NCBI GenBank assembly: GCA_003612525.1
Contig: RAZD01000022.1
Coordinates: forward strand, 1 to 63,371
Direction: 5' to 3'
Source: a bacterium C-53
GTDB taxonomy: Bacteria > Bacillota > Clostridia > Lachnospirales > Lachnospiraceae
DNA: 63,371 bases
Shown here: positions 1 through 6,686 of the stretch, one piece after another
Layout of the letters: each line of letters starts with the position of its first letter
How positions within the stretch are numbered: position 1 is the stretch's first letter
Notes under the pieces: generated by a model
The model's input: the letters and a program-made list of their open reading frames with translations, nothing else
What the model was told of the DNA's origin: nothing
Database searches by the model: none
Translations under genes and position numbers: made by a program

Positions 1-53
1 TGATAAAATCGCCAACTATTAAAATACGGTGGAATTTAGTCCTGCACTGGAAT

Positions 54-923
54 TTACTTTTTCAAGTCAGCAGCCTTGTGTTCTTCCGCTTTTTTATGTG
101 CCGGAAAGCCAGTATGAATCGCCTCTTTCGGGCAGGCAGCCGCACATGCGCCGCATCGGATGCACTCCGCCGAATCCGGCTCCTTCACAGGGTCAACCTC
201 CATTTTGCATACCTCCCTGCACTTTCCGCAATTGACACACTGATGCCGGTTGACTTCCAGGTGATACAAACTGACTTTATTCATAATGCCGTAAACAGCC
301 CCCAGCGGACACCCCACACGACAGAAAAAACGATAAACAAAAATACAGCCAACGATTGTCACAATCAGAATGGTCAGTTTCAGAAAGAAAAGCGGCCCAA
401 TGGTCTGACGCAGCTCCTCATGTGTCCCCAACAGCGGAATTCCGCCCTGCAAAGTGCCTGCCGGACAGATAAACTGGCAGAATGCCGGTTTGCCCATTCC
501 CATATAATTTGTAGCCACAACCGGAAGCGCCAGGACAAAAACAACGAGAATAACATACTTCACAAGTAGAAAACCTTTTTTCAGCCTGAATTTAACGGAT
601 GGAATCTTATGAATCAGCTCCTGTATCAATCCAAAAGGGCACAGCCAGCCGCAAACCGCCCTTCCCAAAAGCACTCCGAATGCCAGAAGAAGTCCCACCA
701 CATAAAAACTGAAATCAAACTTCATCGAACCGCTTACCGCCTGAAGCGCACCAATCGGACATGCAAACCCGGCCGCCGGACAGGAATAACAGTTCAGCCC
801 CGGATTACAAAACCGTTTCCATTTTCCCTCATAAATCCTTCCGCCTTTAAAATTCAGAAGATGTGTATTCGAATATCCGAAGGCAATGCATTGAATTACT
901 TTTCTCTTGATTGATTGTTTCAT
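54..923 (-). CDS. NapH-like membrane 4Fe-4S polyferredoxin
   Basis: Predicted integral-membrane electron-transfer protein of the NapH/CcoG-like type. The N-terminal half holds Cys-rich loops between membrane helices: C39/C45/C48/C55, a CGWLCPFG loop (C91, C95), an FCQFICPAG loop (C149, C153) and a CRVGCPLG loop (C201, C205). Hydrophobic segments lie near residues 72-90, 119-137 and 178-200. The C-terminus is a classic two-cluster ferredoxin (C229/C232/C235/C239 and C254/C257/C260/C264). An AGGAG lies directly before the ATG. It is the last gene of a minus-strand run with a CXXC micropeptide, a NifX-like protein and a TlpA-like lipoprotein. Inference: it moves electrons across the membrane to an extracytoplasmic thiol partner. 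The fold family is clear; the true donor and acceptor are unknown. Confidence 0.85.
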   Translation of the reverse strand: MKQSIKRKVIQCIAFGYSNTHLLNFKGGRIYEGKWKRFCNPGLNCYSCPAAGFACPIGALQAVSGSMKFDFSFYVVGLLLAFGVLLGRAVCGWLCPFGLIQELIHKIPSVKFRLKKGFLLVKYVILVVFVLALPVVATNYMGMGKPAFCQFICPAGTLQGGIPLLGTHEELRQTIGPLFFLKLTILIVTIVGCIFVYRFFCRVGCPLGAVYGIMNKVSLYHLEVNRHQCVNCGKCREVCKMEVDPVKEPDSAECIRCGACAAACPKEAIHTGFPAHKKAEEHKAADLKK

Positions 924-962
924 ATCTCCTCACATTCTGCCGCCCTTTCAAAACCACGGCCT

Positions 963-1109
963 CTAGCCCAGGCCAATACATTCCAGGCAGATATTAACCG
1001 CTTTGTTCCATACCGTCTCAACTTCTCCTCTGGCCGTCCCATGCAAAATACATACGCATGAGACCACAGCAATCACCACTCGCAGGAATCGTTTTCTTTT
1101 CTTATTCAT
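963..1109 (-). CDS. CXXC micropeptide, CD1871A-like (48 aa)
   Basis: Small membrane-anchored protein. It reads MNKKRKRFLRVV at the start, then one hydrophobic segment (VIAVVSCVCILHG), then a short tail ending in NICLECIGLG with a CLEC motif two residues from a conserved-looking Gly-rich end. The size and the C-terminal CXXC match my recollection of the short family named after Clostridioides difficile CD1871A, which also sits beside a 4Fe-4S membrane protein and a thioredoxin-like protein. A GAGG lies about 9 bases before the chosen ATG; an overlapping upstream ATG is closed by a stop after three codons. Inference: the CXXC relays electrons or thiols between the polyferredoxin and TlpA. Function in the family is not established. 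Confidence 0.75.
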   Translation of the reverse strand: MNKKRKRFLRVVIAVVSCVCILHGTARGEVETVWNKAVNICLECIGLG

Positions 1110-1223
1110 TCATGTAAACCTCACAAATCACAGAATCGTAAAAAACGCAGACAAAGGCAGGAGAAACATCCATACTCCTGCCAATCCATAACCTTTTCTT
1201 ACACCCGGTTTCATCCCGAAAGA

Positions 1224-1628
1224 TCAGGAATGGCTGCCCGGACAGCCGTGCTTGTTTTCCGTACAGTGATGTTCTCCACACGAATGCTCATGATTGTGAT
1301 GATCACAATGCACATTCGGATTAAATACCAGATTTCCCTCGAGAAAATCCTTTACCGCACCATCTGCACTGCCGGAGACACCTCCCAGCAGCCGGATTCC
1401 GGCATCCGCCAGCGCGTCCTGCGCTCCCTTGCCAATCCCGCCGCAAATCAGCGCTTCCGTCTTCTCCCCTGCCAGGAACCCGGCCAATGCACCATGTCCC
1501 TGTCCGTTCGTATCCACAACCTGCTCTTTCACAATTTTGCCTTCTTCAATGTCATAAAATTTAAACTGTGCGGTATGTCCAAAGTGCTGGAATATTTCCC
1601 CATTTTCATAAGTTACTGCAATTCTCAT
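1224..1628 (-). CDS. NifX/NifB-type iron-molybdenum cluster-binding protein
   Basis: Small cytosolic protein of the dinitrogenase FeMo-cofactor biosynthesis fold (NifX, NafY and NifB C-terminal domain). The family start MRIAVTYENG, the central ICGGIGKGAQ and the LLGGVSGSADGAV stretch fit the fold, which binds metal-sulfur clusters. Such proteins are common in bacteria that do not fix nitrogen, and their job there is mostly unknown. The last about 30 residues are an unusually dense His/Cys tail (CDHHNHEHSCGEHHC), likely a metal-binding extension. A strong AGGAGG precedes the ATG. It sits between the TlpA-like lipoprotein and the CXXC micropeptide, so it may supply or store metal for that redox module; this is inference from order only. 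Confidence 0.85.
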   Translation of the reverse strand: MRIAVTYENGEIFQHFGHTAQFKFYDIEEGKIVKEQVVDTNGQGHGALAGFLAGEKTEALICGGIGKGAQDALADAGIRLLGGVSGSADGAVKDFLEGNLVFNPNVHCDHHNHEHSCGEHHCTENKHGCPGSHS

Positions 1629-1718
1629 TGTCTTCCTCCTTAAAACTTATATTGACTGCCATGTCGCGGCAAAATCACAGCACAAACCTGTAAGAATACT
1701 CCGGGAAGTCCCCCTGTA

Positions 1719-2324
1719 CTATTCGCCAAAATAATCCTCCACAAATTGCTTATAGCCTTCCACATCTGCTCCGACAATCGGGTCACCTACAATATTGCCT
1801 TCCTTATCTACAAACAATGTTGTCGGCACACCTACCACCCATCTCATAACCGGGCCAAAATCCGCGTTTGCAATGATCTGGAGAAAATCCGCATCTGCCT
1901 TCTCCAAAATAGCGGACGCCAGTTCGTGATGTTCTGTGTCATCCTCCCCTTCAAAATCAGAAATAAGCCCGATCAGCTGTACATTATCCGGCAGCGATTC
2001 CGCCCACTCTCCAAGCGCCGGCATTTCACCTATGCATGGTGTACAGAACGTGCCCCAGATGTTCACCACCGTCAGATCTTTTTTTGCAAAAATTTCCTCT
2101 GTAACCTCATTTCCATCTAAATCTTTTGTTGTAAAGGCAGGCATCTTCCAATTGTTATAAGGTTCCTCCGCACTGTTGTTCTCTGAATTCTGCACTTCCT
2201 GCCCTGTTTCAGAATTCTCCGCCTGCTTTGCACCATCAGCGGTTCCTCCGCATCCCGTCAGAAGTACAGTCATCATAAGAAAGAGTATGCCGCCAAACCT
2301 TAAAAACCTGTTTTTCCACATCAT
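1719..2324 (-). CDS. TlpA-like thioredoxin-fold lipoprotein
   Basis: Extracytoplasmic thiol-disulfide protein. A signal segment runs to a lipobox LLTGC (Cys 25), followed by an acidic Asn/Glu-rich linker (about 26-58) and a TlpA/ResA-type thioredoxin domain. The active site is WGTFCTPC (C94, C97) and the cis-proline loop is GVPTT (P167). The chosen ATG has an AGGAGA about 8 bases upstream; a longer in-frame reading upstream has a basic non-signal N-terminus and is unlikely. Known family role: reduction or exchange of disulfides outside the membrane. The polyferredoxin downstream offers a membrane electron source, since no CcdA-like partner is visible. Substrate unknown. Confidence 0.88.
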   Translation of the reverse strand: MMWKNRFLRFGGILFLMMTVLLTGCGGTADGAKQAENSETGQEVQNSENNSAEEPYNNWKMPAFTTKDLDGNEVTEEIFAKKDLTVVNIWGTFCTPCIGEMPALGEWAESLPDNVQLIGLISDFEGEDDTEHHELASAILEKADADFLQIIANADFGPVMRWVVGVPTTLFVDKEGNIVGDPIVGADVEGYKQFVEDYFGE

Positions 2325-2464
2325 TTTTTTAATCTCCTTTTGTATACGAATCCGCCCTTTACAGGGCATTTTTCTTCTCGTATTCAATATTATATATCAT
2401 CCGGCGGCATTTATCATCTATTTATTTTAATGTTTCATACAAATTCCCCTGTCAAAACACATTT

Positions 2465-3304
2465 CTACTTAATCCCCCTATGCATTGAAAACATAAAAAA
2501 CAGATACGGGAAAATCATAACCGCCACTACCAAAGCCCATCCCAGGCTCTGCCTGCTGGCTGCCATAATACCCACCAAACCAGCCATGAACAGGTACGGG
2601 CCGTGTATAAATCGATATATCCTGCCTCTTTTTTGAGAAATGCCGCCGACTTCAACACTCTCAGGATGGGTCAGGCTGCAGTGAACCGTTGCGCCAAATC
2701 GGTCAAATGCCCGGTATGCCTTATATTCCCGTCCGTCGATCTCAAAAACAGGGTTCATCCCCTCCTTCTTAAGAACAAGATTCAGATGATTCTCCTCTGC
2801 ATATTGAAGAAGCGCCTCCGTAAATTCACCTGAATTCATAACCATAGTGTCTGGTTTAAATGAAAAATGTTTTAAATTTTCTGCTGCCGCAAATCGCTTA
2901 TAATCCTGAATGATTGACATAAATCTCCCTCCATTCTTTTCAACCACATCCATTTTTGAAAGCATATCATCCACATCCAGCCTATTCATCTCTGTGCCAA
3001 TCAGATCTTTGCAGAAACTAATGCAGGCATTTAATTCGCTCCGCCGCTTCTGCAATACATTCATATGCTCTTCCATGACCGCATTCAGCGACGCGTCTTC
3101 CGATAAAATTTTTCGAATATCTTCCAACGGCAAATCTAATTTTCTGAGAAGCCTGATCATTTTCAGTGTTTTAACATCTTCCTCCGTATACTCACGGTAA
3201 TTGTTTACTGAATTCCTCACAGGATGGACCAAATCCTTTTTTTCATAGAACCGGATATTCTGCTTCGTAATTCCGGTACGATGTTCCAGTTCATTGATAT
3301 TCAA
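2465..3304 (-). CDS. MerR-family regulator with C-terminal membrane segments
   Basis: DNA-binding regulator. Residues 1-70 form a MerR winged helix (ITKQNIRFYEKKDL, then NNYREYTEEDVKTLKMIRLL), followed by a dimerisation coiled coil to about 115. The middle is an unrecognised sensor-like region, and residues about 235-275 are two hydrophobic segments (GPYLFMAGLVGIMAAS and ALVVAVMIFPYLFFMF), so the protein may be membrane-tethered. The start is TTG, fixed by GGAAGGAGG 8 bases upstream. Its own promoter carries a 9-bp inverted repeat over the -10, which suggests autoregulation. The redox genes lie directly downstream and are candidate targets. Ligand unknown. Confidence 0.8.
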   Translation of the reverse strand: MNINELEHRTGITKQNIRFYEKKDLVHPVRNSVNNYREYTEEDVKTLKMIRLLRKLDLPLEDIRKILSEDASLNAVMEEHMNVLQKRRSELNACISFCKDLIGTEMNRLDVDDMLSKMDVVEKNGGRFMSIIQDYKRFAAAENLKHFSFKPDTMVMNSGEFTEALLQYAEENHLNLVLKKEGMNPVFEIDGREYKAYRAFDRFGATVHCSLTHPESVEVGGISQKRGRIYRFIHGPYLFMAGLVGIMAASRQSLGWALVVAVMIFPYLFFMFSMHRGIK

Positions 3305-3328
3305 CGGTATAGCCTCCTTCCTTTTGTG

Positions 3329-3355
3329 TATCCTTTAAGCAGACTATAAAGGATA
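3329..3355. promoter_or_regulatory. operator-like palindrome over the MerR promoter
   Basis: Perfect 9-bp arms TATCCTTTA (3329-3337) and TAAAGGATA (3347-3355), separated by 9 bases. The distal arm overlaps the -10. The position fits a repressor or autoregulator site; binding by the adjacent MerR protein is inferred. Confidence 0.55.
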
Positions 3356-3373
3356 TAGTTAGTATAATGTCAA
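3345..3373 (-). promoter_or_regulatory. sigmaA-type promoter of the MerR gene
   Basis: On the minus strand TTGACA (3368-3373), a 17-base spacer and TTTATA (3345-3350). The -35 is perfect and the -10 matches 4 of 6. It lies about 40 bases upstream of the TTG start. Confidence 0.6.
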
Positions 3374-3396
3374 GAGATTCTGTTTTTTTATTACAA

Positions 3397-3422
3397 AAAG
3401 CAGCCTGATTTCAGACTGCTTT
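3397..3422 (-). terminator. terminator of the symporter-azlCD-GNAT operon
   Basis: Minus-strand hairpin AAAGCAG / CTGCTTT with an inner CTGA/TCAG pairing, followed by a T-rich tail. It lies about 50 bases after the GNAT stop. Confidence 0.7.
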
Positions 3423-3469
3423 CATCGCAAATGGCAAATTACAACAATTTTATCCTTTCATGCAAAACT

Positions 3470-4096
3470 TTAATCAATCGTAATCTCATCCATAGCTGCA
3501 CAATCAAACTCACCAAGTGAGCGGTGATTCGTGAGCGCTTTTATAATCCGCCAGCCATCTCTGCTCTCAACGGCGTTCTGAGACTGGGGATAAAATCCAA
3601 AATCAAGATACAATTTGCAGGCAAGCCATGTTGTTGTCTGCGTCGGAACTTTCATATGTGTGTAACCGAGATTCCGCAACGTTTCCATTGTATATGAGAT
3701 TAAGGGTTTCGAAAGCCCCTTTCCCTGACACTCTCTGCTGACAGCTACCCAATGCAGCCATCCATCTCCCGACGCATCTCCGTTGATTACATCGTAAAAC
3801 GCCGTTGCCGTAGCAATCTTCTCCCCATCCGCGTTCTCAATAAAGATCATCCGTTTGGGCAGTTCCTGTTCATGATCTGCATAATACTTCCTCCATGCAT
3901 TAAGGCCCTGCTCATAATCCGTAAATTCTCTCGCAGACATCTCAATCGCAATCCATGCATCACGATCTCCCTTTTCGTAAAATACAAACCGAAACCCGTC
4001 CGGAAGATCATAAGACGGAATCTGTTCCAAATCGCGCTCAAGCAGCAACTCATAATATTTTATACGCGTATCATGATTGTCAAACTTCATATTCAA
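3470..4096 (-). CDS. GNAT-family N-acetyltransferase
   Basis: Acetyl-CoA-dependent N-acetyltransferase. The GNAT core is visible as HWVAVSRECQGKGLSKPL (motif A, CoA pyrophosphate loop QGKGLS) and a following LYLDFGFYP strand-loop. The N-terminal about 70 residues are an extra region of unknown role. I chose a TTG start because AGGAGG sits exactly 8 bases upstream; the ATG two codons later would have a 14-base spacing. It is the last gene after azlC and azlD with a 12-base gap, so it probably acts on a small amine or amino acid handled by these transporters. Substrate not predictable. Confidence 0.8.
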   Translation of the reverse strand: MNMKFDNHDTRIKYYELLLERDLEQIPSYDLPDGFRFVFYEKGDRDAWIAIEMSAREFTDYEQGLNAWRKYYADHEQELPKRMIFIENADGEKIATATAFYDVINGDASGDGWLHWVAVSRECQGKGLSKPLISYTMETLRNLGYTHMKVPTQTTTWLACKLYLDFGFYPQSQNAVESRDGWRIIKALTNHRSLGEFDCAAMDEITID

Positions 4097-4108
4097 TTGT
4101 GTATCCTC

Positions 4109-4441
4109 CTAAAAGACCAGCTGTACCAATATCATATAGCAGACCGTTCCACCCGCTATGGAAATCAACATCTGCCGCTTCCAAAGATGCAGGGCGATCA
4201 CCGCCGCTATACTCACCGCCTCCGGCACTCCGTGGTTCCCCGTAAACAAACTGACACTTTTTAAGCAATATACCACGAGCAGGCCAAACACCGCCGGCGG
4301 AAGAACCCTGCCAAGATACTGAATGTACCGGGGTGTAGGTTTTCCCGCCGGGAAGAGAAGAAACGGAAGAAACCTCGTCAGAGCCGTTCCAAATACAATC
4401 ATGCCTATCATAGCCGCCTGTTCCATGAATGTCATCGTCAC
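4109..4441 (-). CDS. azlD: AzlD-type branched-chain amino acid export subunit
   Basis: Small hydrophobic partner of AzlC (110 aa, usual length). Four hydrophobic segments and the family pattern [15 protein letters not shown] with [15 protein letters not shown] are clear. AzlC/AzlD pairs export branched-chain amino acids and related compounds (azaleucine resistance in Bacillus). Its ATG overlaps the azlC stop by 4 bases, indicating translational coupling. Confidence 0.88.
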   Translation of the reverse strand: MTMTFMEQAAMIGMIVFGTALTRFLPFLLFPAGKPTPRYIQYLGRVLPPAVFGLLVVYCLKSVSLFTGNHGVPEAVSIAAVIALHLWKRQMLISIAGGTVCYMILVQLVF

Positions 4442-5148
4442 TGTCTTTCCCCTCCCGCTTCCAAAGGTCTTCTAAGCAGCGTCAGTACACCGAGTATGGC
4501 CGCCATAGCCGGAATCATAAAGTCCTCCGCCCCAAAAGCCAGCAGACACAACACAGAAACCCCAATTCCTGCCAATGCGCTTACGTGATTTTTATCCTTC
4601 AGCCACTGCTCCAAAAAAATCACAACAAACATGGCAGTCATCACAAAATCCAGCCCTTCCGTATTAAAGTGGATCAGAGACCCGAAAATTCCACCAAGTG
4701 TAGCGCCAAAAAACCAGTAAAAATGATTTAACAATGTCACAAAAAACATAAACCATCCCCGGTCAATGTCTTTCGGAATATCAGCAGTATAATTGATAGA
4801 AAAACTCTCATCGCACATTCCGAATATCATATAAATATCTTTCCAACCATTCCCGCGGTATTTGTCCAACATGGAGATACCGTAAAATATATGCCTCGCA
4901 TTGATCATAAGCGTCATGGCGAGCGCCTGAAGCGGATGGAATGAACCAAGCAGAAGATTCACCGCAACAAATTCGACAGAACCCGCAAAAATAGTCAGGC
5001 TCATGATCATCGGATACCAGAACGCAAAACCGGATACATTCATATAAATCCCATAAGTCATACCAAGAAACCAGAATCCGGCAAAAATCGGAATGGTATG
5101 AGGAAATGCAGCCTTCAAAGCACTTTTCCGCCGTGTACTTTCTGACAT
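4438..5148 (-). CDS. azlC: AzlC-type branched-chain amino acid exporter
   Basis: Polytopic inner-membrane permease of the AzlC family (236 aa). It begins with a cytosolic basic stretch, then [20 protein letters not shown], and carries the family block [15 protein letters not shown] and the FGMCDESF region. The start is the ATG with AGGAGG 7 bases upstream; a longer reading begins inside the preceding gene. It lies 11 bases after the symporter stop and overlaps azlD by 4 bases. Known role: efflux of branched-chain amino acids with AzlD as obligate partner. The exact substrate here is unknown. Confidence 0.9.
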   Translation of the reverse strand: MSESTRRKSALKAAFPHTIPIFAGFWFLGMTYGIYMNVSGFAFWYPMIMSLTIFAGSVEFVAVNLLLGSFHPLQALAMTLMINARHIFYGISMLDKYRGNGWKDIYMIFGMCDESFSINYTADIPKDIDRGWFMFFVTLLNHFYWFFGATLGGIFGSLIHFNTEGLDFVMTAMFVVIFLEQWLKDKNHVSALAGIGVSVLCLLAFGAEDFMIPAMAAILGVLTLLRRPLEAGGERQ

Positions 5149-5159
5149 CGCTGCTCCTC

Positions 5160-6554
5160 CTACATGGAAATCCATCCAAACACACTCGCAATCGAGCTTA
5201 AAAGAATGATTACAATGCAGACCGGCGCCAGAAACTTCATAAAGAAGCAGTACATTTTCTTACGTTTAAAATCAGACGACTGTTCTATTTCCTTCGCGAT
5301 TCTGTCAAGCCCTATAACCCGCGTAATCAGAAGACAGGTTGACAAAGCTGCAAACGGCATCAACAATGAATTCGTCAGAAAATCAAAGAAATCCAGAATC
5401 GTCATACCCAGCACGGAAACAAAGTCAAGCACGCCAAATCCAAGCGCGGAAGCCGAACCAAACAGAACAATAATGGCCCCCATCAAAAGCGTCGCTTTAT
5501 GGCGGTTCCATCCAAGCTGATCTTCAAATGTGGAAACGCCAGACTCCGCAAGGGAAATTGCACTGGTTAAGGCTGCAAGCAGCACCAGAAGGAAAAACAT
5601 AATACCCGCACCGGTTCCGAATCCCATACTTGCAAATACCTTCGGGATCGTAATAAACATTAAAGACGGCCCGGCCTTCAATGTATCAGGGTCACCGCCT
5701 GAAAAGGCAAAGACGGCCGGAATAATCATAAGTCCTGCGAGCATGGCAATCGCCGTATCGAATATTTCCACCTGCCCGGTGGATTTTTCAATATCCACAT
5801 CTTTTTTAATGTACGAACCATACGTATACAAAATACCCATCGCAATAGACAGGGAATAGAACATCTGTCCCATTGCAGCTACCACGGTCATCCATGAAAA
5901 GTTATCTAAATTCGGTATCAGAAAATACTTCACACCTTCCCATGCTCCCGGCCTTGTCATCGAATATCCTGCAACAAAAACCGCCAGAATCACAAGCAAA
6001 GGCATCATCACTTTCGAAACGCGTTCGACCCCTTGCTTTACCCCTGCAAAAAGCACTGCCACAACCATCAGACTGAACAAAAGAAACCAGATCTCAGCGC
6101 TTACCCCGTTCGAGATAAAGCCTGAGAAATAATCATCTTCCGCCAAAGCTTCTGTACTTCCACGCAAATATTCAAACAGATATTTTACAACCCACCCGCC
6201 AATTACACTGTAATACGGCACAATCAGCATGGGAATTACGGCATTCACCCATCCGCCGAACCGGAATGGAAAGCTCTTCCCAAACGCACCAAACGCACCT
6301 ACCGGACTCCTCTTTGTCATACGTCCAATGGCGGTTTCTGAAATAATCAATGCATATCCGAACGTCAGCATCAATATCAGATACACCAAAAGAAAGATGC
6401 CTCCTCCATATTTCGCAGCCAGATAAGGAAATCTCCAAATATTTCCAAGTCCCACTGCGGACCCTGCCACAGCCAGAACGTATCCCACTTTCCCCGAAAA
6501 GCTGCTGCGCAGCTTCCCTGAATGCAAACTGCCAGTATCCTTGCCTTCTTTCAT
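5160..6554 (-). CDS. neurotransmitter:sodium symporter family transporter
   Basis: Sodium-dependent amino-acid importer of the NSS/SNF family (LeuT, TnaT, MhsT relatives). About 11-12 membrane segments are seen in 464 residues. The TM1 signature GSAVGLGNIWRFPYLAA with the unwound GNIWRFP stretch forms part of the Na+ and substrate sites; KVGYVLAVAG precedes it. AGGAGG lies 10 bases before the ATG. It is the first gene of a four-gene run with azlC, azlD and a GNAT enzyme. Na+ coupling fits the Na+-type ATP synthase in this window. Substrate probably a hydrophobic or branched amino acid (inference from neighbours). Confidence 0.9.
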   Translation of the reverse strand: MKEGKDTGSLHSGKLRSSFSGKVGYVLAVAGSAVGLGNIWRFPYLAAKYGGGIFLLVYLILMLTFGYALIISETAIGRMTKRSPVGAFGAFGKSFPFRFGGWVNAVIPMLIVPYYSVIGGWVVKYLFEYLRGSTEALAEDDYFSGFISNGVSAEIWFLLFSLMVVAVLFAGVKQGVERVSKVMMPLLVILAVFVAGYSMTRPGAWEGVKYFLIPNLDNFSWMTVVAAMGQMFYSLSIAMGILYTYGSYIKKDVDIEKSTGQVEIFDTAIAMLAGLMIIPAVFAFSGGDPDTLKAGPSLMFITIPKVFASMGFGTGAGIMFFLLVLLAALTSAISLAESGVSTFEDQLGWNRHKATLLMGAIIVLFGSASALGFGVLDFVSVLGMTILDFFDFLTNSLLMPFAALSTCLLITRVIGLDRIAKEIEQSSDFKRKKMYCFFMKFLAPVCIVIILLSSIASVFGWISM

Positions 6555-6638
6555 CTTCTGTTGTCCTCCTCCAAATTATACTCTCCGCCTTATCATAACA
6601 TTGTATATAAAGAAATGTAAATAGGCAGTATCTGCAAA

Positions 6639-6673
6639 AAATGAGGCTGCCCTATTCTATAGCAGCCCCATTT
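6639..6673 (-). terminator. terminator after the large secreted protein gene
   Basis: Minus-strand hairpin with 12-base arms AAATGGGGCTGC and GCAGCCTCATTT (one mismatch), an 11-base loop and a run of T. It lies just past the stop of the 955-residue gene. Confidence 0.8.
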
Positions 6674-6686
6674 CCCAGTTTAATTT

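Noticed and set aside
1003-1191. Plus-strand frame opposite the CXXC micropeptide
   Set aside because: No ribosome site, odd composition, and it overlaps a minus-strand gene with a family motif.
2341-2375. GCCCTTTACAGGGC hairpin as a terminator
   Set aside because: It is followed by a T-rich run only on the plus strand, where no gene ends; on the minus strand it lies in the TlpA leader. Role unclear.
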